Origin: Candidatus Agrococcus pullicola | Lineage (GTDB): Bacteria; Actinomycetota; Actinomycetes; Actinomycetales; Microbacteriaceae | Direction of reading: 5' to 3' | Assembly: GCA_019115685.1 (NCBI GenBank) | Contig: DXDC01000089.1 | Location: 1 to 10,466 of the forward strand | Length of the DNA: 10,466 bases | In this document: positions 7,134 through 10,466 of the stretch, in pieces | Layout of the letters: every line of letters starts with the position of its first letter | Position numbering within the stretch: position 1 is the first letter of the stretch | The notes under the pieces: generated by a model | What the model saw: the letters and a program-made list of their open reading frames with translations, nothing else | The model's database searches: none | What the model was told of the DNA's origin: nothing | Program-made: the position numbers and the translations under genes

Positions 7134-7693
7134 GTCGCGTCACCCGGGGTCTGCTGCGTTATTTCCGTCAGTTGGTCTGCCAGGCGCGCCGCAGTCGTCC
7201 GGTCGAGCCCGCCGATGTCGATGGCCCCGTATGAGGAGGCAGTCGTGACGCGCAGAGTAGCCAGCCCGAGCAGCTGCTCGATCGGTCCGCTCCGGGCATC
7301 GACGGTCTGCACTCTCGAAAGCGGCGCCGCACGCCATTCGCGCACGAGCCATCCGCTACGGCCGTAGACAGCGCTCGAGGTCGCCTCCCACCTGTGCACT
7401 CGGTACCGCAACAGGGGTTCGACCACGACGCCGATCACGAGCAGCAGCGAAGCGACGCAAATGGCAAAGACGAGCCAGGGCCGGGCGGCCTCCCAGAGAA
7501 CATATGCGACGATGGTCGCCGCCAGGACCGGCACGGACAGCACGAGCGACTGCAGCATCCACCAGGCTACTGCGCGCCGTTGCACTCTGTTGGCGGGCGG
7601 CCGTAGCGCCAGCTCGACGGAGGCTGCTTCCTGCTCCGATAACTCGTCAACTGCGGCGTCACGAGGGCTCGGGTGGCGGGTGGTGTCGTTCAC
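7130..7693 (-). CDS. Two-TM PH-domain (DUF304/bPH2) membrane protein, YdbS-like
   Basis: A 187-residue membrane protein: a polar N-terminal tail (1-40), two hydrophobic helices (about 45-66 and 73-95), then one bacterial PH-like domain (97-175). The domain carries the family signature, seen as LSRVQTVDARSGPIEQLLGL (125-144) followed by ATLRVTTASS. It is the small partner usually encoded in front of the three-domain YdbT-like protein, and here the stop overlaps the partner's start by four bases. The first in-frame start is GTG at 7693. A GGAGGG stretch lies only one base before it, too close for a normal ribosome site, so a leaderless transcript or a slightly later start is possible. The exact start is therefore less certain than the gene itself. 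Confidence 0.85.
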   Translation of the reverse strand: MNDTTRHPSPRDAAVDELSEQEAASVELALRPPANRVQRRAVAWWMLQSLVLSVPVLAATIVAYVLWEAARPWLVFAICVASLLLVIGVVVEPLLRYRVHRWEATSSAVYGRSGWLVREWRAAPLSRVQTVDARSGPIEQLLGLATLRVTTASSYGAIDIGGLDRTTAARLADQLTEITQQTPGDAT

Positions 7694-7835
7694 CCCTCCA
7701 CACTAGGAATCGCAGGGGGCACAACAGAGGTGCCAGAAGTCATGGATTGCAACGCAAGACGATCTTCCGTCCCCCTTGTAGACTGAGTGCGCCTTTGCCC
7801 AGTTCCACACGCACAGGAAGCCCACCGATCGGACG
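7694..7835. promoter_or_regulatory. Divergent promoter region between the YdbS-like and pyruvyl transferase genes
   Basis: The 142-base gap between head-to-head genes must hold both promoters. Toward the minus-strand gene, TAGTGT ends 7 bases before the GTG start, which would fit a leaderless start with that hexamer as -10. Toward the plus-strand gene, TAGACT (7779-7784) is a fair actinobacterial -10 with no clear -35. A short inverted repeat, GGCAC (7718-7722) and GTGCC (7730-7734), lies between them and could be an operator. AGGAAG (7815-7820) is 15 bases from the ATG at 7836, far for a ribosome site. Confidence 0.35.
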
Positions 7836-9026
7836 ATGACGACACAGCAGAAGATTTTTCTCCTCGGTGGCGGCGGCGTGCCGAACTACGGTGACGAACT
7901 GATCATTCAGTCGTGGCTCAACTGGTACACGAAAGATCTCGGGCTGCCGGGCAGGTCGGTGACAGTATCCGGCAGCCACCGCACAGTGCTTCACAAGCTC
8001 TTCGGTAACGCGTATCCGAGCGTGAAGTTCTCGCAGCGGGTGCGCGAAGCCCGCTGGCGGCCGGAAACAACGTTCTACGAGTCGGTTTCGCACGGCTACG
8101 GCTACCTGTCCGACCCGGAGCACGCCGACTCACCCCTGCACCGGGAGTTGCATGGAACCACGGTGTTCCACCTGCACGGCGGCGGATACCTGAACACGAA
8201 GTGGCCGACGCACGGCTTCATGCTCGGCATCGCACTGTGGGCAAAGGAAAACTTGGGCTGCAGACTTGTTGGAACCGGTCTCGGGCTTGGGCCCATGCCG
8301 GGCCCGGATGCGGATGACGAGGTGACGGCACAAGCCTTCCGTGCTTTCGACATCCTCGAGGTGCGCGATGAGTGGTCCTTCGATTTCCTCAAGAATCATG
8401 ACCTGCACGATGACCCTGTTTTCGGCTACGATGACGCCTTCCTCCAGCCGCTGCATCCCAAGAGGAGGCCCGGCTCCACTCTGCATCTTTCGCTTCGTCA
8501 CGACGAAGCGGGGGCCAAGATTTCACGATGGATCCCGCAGCGCTTCGTCGAATCATTCGACCACCACGTGTTCTGGAGCTGCACTGGTCAAGACGCCGGC
8601 GCGTTCGTCGCCCTCGCAAAACGGTTCCCGTACTTCGAATTGGCGACCACCCATCGGCTTCTGTTCGACCTGCCCGTCTCGAAGCGCGACTTCATGATCG
8701 CGCAGCGGTTTCACCCGCATCTGGTCGGTGCCCGGCTGGATATGCAGGGCATGTTCCGCACCGGATCCGACTACTACGACATCAAGCACCGGCTCGTCAC
8801 CGACCTCGGATCCCCATTCGTACTCGGCGACCTGGAGGATCTCAAGAAGGCACCCATTGCATGGGAGCCATCGGAAATGGCCCTGCAGTCTGCTGACTAC
8901 GTGGCCGATAAACGCCGGCTGGCATCGCGCATCCTCCCGGGAGTCGGGTTTGCGACATCGCCGAGTGCCGTTCAGCTCGCCGGGTACTCGCTCGGACAGC
9001 TCGGCCGGCGGATCTTCAAGTCTTAA
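7836..9026 (+). CDS. Polysaccharide pyruvyl transferase family protein
   Basis: A 396-residue protein of the family that transfers pyruvate from phosphoenolpyruvate to sugars of exopolysaccharides, capsules or secondary cell-wall polymers, forming ketals. The family's landmarks are present: an N-terminal glycine-rich start with NYGDELIIQSW (17-27), HLHGGGYLNTKW (112-123), VGTGLGLGPMPG (145-156), LSLRHDEAG (218-226) and the C-terminal IAQRFHPHLVGARL (288-301), matching the family's conserved SxRxHxxxxA region in position. There is no signal peptide, so it acts in the cytoplasm on precursors. The ATG at 7836 is the natural start because the first strand KIFLLGGGG follows at once; its ribosome site is poor. 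No glycosyltransferase or polymer exporter lies beside it, so the acceptor cannot be inferred. The last 30 residues are a basic tail without clear homology to me. Confidence 0.8.
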   Translation: MTTQQKIFLLGGGGVPNYGDELIIQSWLNWYTKDLGLPGRSVTVSGSHRTVLHKLFGNAYPSVKFSQRVREARWRPETTFYESVSHGYGYLSDPEHADSPLHRELHGTTVFHLHGGGYLNTKWPTHGFMLGIALWAKENLGCRLVGTGLGLGPMPGPDADDEVTAQAFRAFDILEVRDEWSFDFLKNHDLHDDPVFGYDDAFLQPLHPKRRPGSTLHLSLRHDEAGAKISRWIPQRFVESFDHHVFWSCTGQDAGAFVALAKRFPYFELATTHRLLFDLPVSKRDFMIAQRFHPHLVGARLDMQGMFRTGSDYYDIKHRLVTDLGSPFVLGDLEDLKKAPIAWEPSEMALQSADYVADKRRLASRILPGVGFATSPSAVQLAGYSLGQLGRRIFKS

Positions 9027-9178
9027 GCAACGGGTGTCACGATCCGACGGCTCAAGTTTTCCGACCGTCCGGGGGCGCAACGCCCCGGTTCCCACCTTGG
9101 CCACAGGAGGCGCCGTTGCACCGAGACACATGCCTGCCGCTCTTACGGGAATAACCTCGATGATTGTGCGTTTATATA
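9027..9178 (+). other. Structured intergenic region with a possible tiny ORF (9116-9154)
   Basis: GCAACGG, directly after the pyruvyl transferase stop (9027-9033), is complementary to CCGTTGC (9113-9119), enclosing a hairpin GACGG/CCGTC (9046-9050 with 9065-9069) and the terminator-like hairpin at 9069-9088. An AGGAGG (9105-9110) lies 5 bases before a TTG that opens a 12-codon frame, MHRDTCLPLLRE, ending at TAA (9152-9154); it contains the rare TTA leucine codon. The long-range pairing would cover that start. A regulatory leader is possible, but a 7-bp match across this GC-rich span can arise by chance, and a promoter nearer the monooxygenase would leave this part outside its message. Confidence 0.2.
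9069..9088 (+). terminator. GC-rich hairpin after the pyruvyl transferase gene
   Basis: GGGGCG (9072-9077) pairs perfectly with CGCCCC (9081-9086) around a CAA loop, and CC (9069-9070) with GG (9087-9088) extends the stem past one bulged G. It lies 43 bases after the TAA stop. No T-run follows on either strand, so termination would be non-canonical; actinobacterial terminators often lack T-runs. Confidence 0.4.
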
Positions 9179-9206
9179 TTTAAGATTTGAAACAATGCGC
9201 TAGACT
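9179..9206 (+). promoter_or_regulatory. Probable promoter of the monooxygenase gene
   Basis: Within a strikingly AT-rich stretch (about 9164-9195), TTTAAG (9179-9184) and TAGACT (9201-9206) are spaced 16 bases apart. TAGACT fits the actinobacterial TANNNT -10; the -35 is weak. Transcription would start near 9213, just before the AAGGAGG ribosome site (9217-9223). Confidence 0.4.
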
Positions 9207-9228
9207 CGCAGAGCACAAGGAGGCAACC

Positions 9229-10398
9229 ATGAGCAGCATGCAGTTCGGCATCTTCTCCGTCAGCGACATCACGCCCGACCCGACAACGGGCAAGACCCCG
9301 ACCGAGCATGAGCGCATCCGGGCATGGAACGCCATGGCGAAAAAGGCCGACGAGGTCGGTCTCGATGTCTTCGCGATCGGGGAGCACCACAACCCGCCGT
9401 TCTTCTCCTCAAGCCCCACGACAACGCTCGCGTACATCGCGGCGCAGACGAAGAACATCCTGCTGTCGACCGCGACGACGCTCATCACGACCAACGACCC
9501 CGTGAAGATCGCAGAAGACTACGCGATGCTGCAGCACCTTTCGGAGGGGCGCATGGATCTCACGCTCGGTCGCGGCAACACCGGGCCCGTGTATCCGTGG
9601 TTCGGCTACGACATCCGGGACGGCATCGCCCTGGCAATCGAGCACTACGACCTGTTGCGCAGGCTCTGGACCGAGGATGTCGTGAACTGGACGGGCAAGC
9701 ACCGCACACCGCTGACCGGCTTCACGTCGACGCCGCGGCCGCTCGACGGCATCCCTCCCTTCGTCTGGCACGGTTCGATTCGCAGCCCGCAGATCGCGGA
9801 GCAGGCCGCTTACTACGGCGACGGCTTCCTGCACAACAACATCTTCTGGAACAAGGAGCACACCGAGCAGATGGTGCAGCTCTACCGCCGCCGCTTCGCC
9901 CACTACGGGCACGGCGAACCGGAAGAGGCGATCGTCGGACTCGGGGGTCAGGTGTTCATGGCCGAAACCGAGCAGAAGGCAAAGGACTTCTTCAGGCCCT
10001 ACTTCGACAACGCGCCCGTCTACGGTGGCGGCGCAAGTCTCGAAGACTTCTCCGAGCTCACGCCGCTCACGGTCGGTACACCGCAGATGGTCATCGATCG
10101 CACGCTCTCGTTCCGCGAGTGGGCGGGTGACTACCAGCGGCAGATGTTCCTGATCGACCACGCCGGCCTCCCGCTCGATGTTGTTCTCGAACAGATCGAG
10201 ATCCTCGGAACAGAAGTCGTTCCCGTTCTGCGCAAGGAGTTCGACAGGGTGCGCGCTCCCGGGGTGCCGGATGCCCCGACCCACGCAGCTCGCGTCGCAG
10301 CCGGGCAGGCGGGCGGGAGTGTCGACTCGAGTGCACAGCCGGCAGCGCGCGATGATGTCGACACCGGTGCGGCCATCGCCAAGCAGGACGGAGAGTAG
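9229..10398 (+). CDS. Luciferase-like FMN-dependent monooxygenase, CE1758 family
   Basis: A 389-residue cytoplasmic flavoenzyme of the bacterial luciferase-like (LLM) class: it uses reduced FMN and O2 to oxidise a substrate not known for this subfamily. I chose the ATG at 9229 because AAGGAGG (9217-9223) stands 5 bases before it; a TTG 14 codons upstream has no ribosome site and overlaps the promoter. The N-terminal beta strand MQFGIFSVSDI (4-14), GEHHNPPFFSSSP (51-63), SEGRMDLTLGRGNTGPVYPW (105-124) and WHGSIRSPQIAEQAAYYGDG (180-199) are the TIM-barrel flavin-site landmarks. The following gene begins like the FMN reductase always paired with this group, so the two form a two-component oxygenase. 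Residues from about 345 on are a low-complexity Ala/Gly/Asp-rich tail, probably disordered. Confidence 0.9.
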   Translation: MSSMQFGIFSVSDITPDPTTGKTPTEHERIRAWNAMAKKADEVGLDVFAIGEHHNPPFFSSSPTTTLAYIAAQTKNILLSTATTLITTNDPVKIAEDYAMLQHLSEGRMDLTLGRGNTGPVYPWFGYDIRDGIALAIEHYDLLRRLWTEDVVNWTGKHRTPLTGFTSTPRPLDGIPPFVWHGSIRSPQIAEQAAYYGDGFLHNNIFWNKEHTEQMVQLYRRRFAHYGHGEPEEAIVGLGGQVFMAETEQKAKDFFRPYFDNAPVYGGGASLEDFSELTPLTVGTPQMVIDRTLSFREWAGDYQRQMFLIDHAGLPLDVVLEQIEILGTEVVPVLRKEFDRVRAPGVPDAPTHAARVAAGQAGGSVDSSAQPAARDDVDTGAAIAKQDGE

Positions 10399-10408
10399 GT
10401 TGACAAGC

Positions 10409-10466
10409 ATGGAGACGAAACGAATCACCGTTGTCGCCGCCGGCCTCAGCGAACCATCGTCGACGC
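10409..10466 (+). CDS. NAD(P)H-dependent FMN reductase, CE1759-type partner (3' end outside window)
   Basis: Only 19 codons are inside the window. They read METKRITVVAAGLSEPSST, the first beta strand and phosphate-binding loop of a flavodoxin-like NAD(P)H:FMN reductase (ITVVAAGLSxPSST matches the group's VVxAGLSxPSST pattern). It would supply reduced FMN to the monooxygenase just upstream. The start is ambiguous: ATG at 10409 lies 10 bases after the monooxygenase stop, while an in-frame TTG at 10400 has a GGAGAG (10390-10395) 4 bases ahead of it. Either way the two genes are tightly linked and probably cotranscribed. The identification rests on a short stretch plus context. Confidence 0.7.
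   Translation, partial: METKRITVVAAGLSEPSST

Noticed and set aside
4926..7367. An 813-codon open frame on the plus strand
   Set aside because: It lies opposite the hydrolase and PH-domain genes, has Arg/Pro/His/Gln-rich composition without any recognisable domain, and is the expected antisense by-product of high third-position GC.
9027..9120. A known riboswitch (FMN, TPP, cobalamin or SAM type) before the flavin genes
   Set aside because: None of the conserved core sequences of these classes that I know could be matched to the region.
9187..9228. Upstream TTG start for the monooxygenase
   Set aside because: No ribosome site precedes it and it overlaps the probable promoter, whereas the ATG at 9229 has an ideal AAGGAGG.
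9409..10428. A 339-codon minus-strand open frame
   Set aside because: It is antisense to the clearly identified luciferase-like monooxygenase and has no family features.

Overview
The window looks like chromosomal DNA from a high-GC Gram-positive bacterium (Actinobacteria). The evidence is strong GC bias at third codon positions, frequent GTG starts behind AGGAGG-type Shine-Dalgarno sites, very frequent GGATGC words inside genes, and gene families typical of that phylum: a PH-domain membrane protein pair, a CE1758/CE1759-type flavin pair and an MHS-family transporter. A member of Microbacteriaceae would fit, but this is inference from style and not a marker-based placement.

Layout. (1) Positions 1-3361, plus strand: a probable catabolic operon with an MHS/MFS metabolite:proton symporter (cut at the window start), an ornithine-cyclodeaminase/mu-crystallin family enzyme and a proline-racemase-family enzyme. 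Together they suggest uptake and conversion of proline, hydroxyproline or a related imino acid. A very stable hairpin separates transporter and enzyme genes. (2) Positions 3399-7693, minus strand (transcribed right to left): a small two-TM PH-domain protein (YdbS-like), overlapping by ATGA with a six-TM, three-PH-domain protein (YdbT-like), then a monoacylglycerol-lipase-like alpha/beta hydrolase, then a lipoate-protein ligase with an unusual N-terminal LplB-like domain. Hairpins or inverted repeats lie in both gaps after the YdbT-like gene and after the hydrolase, so the set may be two or three transcription units. (3) Positions 7836-9026, plus strand: a polysaccharide pyruvyl transferase family protein, divergent from the YdbS-like gene. 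(4) Positions 9229-10466, plus strand: a luciferase-like FMN-dependent monooxygenase and the start of its NAD(P)H:FMN reductase partner, which runs off the window end.

How the genes work together: block 1 is a substrate-specific uptake and conversion module. The PH-protein pair sits in the membrane, and the neighbouring lipase-like hydrolase acts on lipid-like esters, so an envelope-related theme running into the pyruvyl transferase is possible but unproven. Block 4 is a self-contained two-component flavin oxygenase system. No mobile element, CRISPR array, tRNA or rRNA was seen. I did not find a clearly new multi-gene system. The items most worth a second look are the permuted lipoate ligase, the proline-racemase/OCD pair with mixed active-site signatures, the paired TTGC-S-GCAA sites and the structured region before the monooxygenase.
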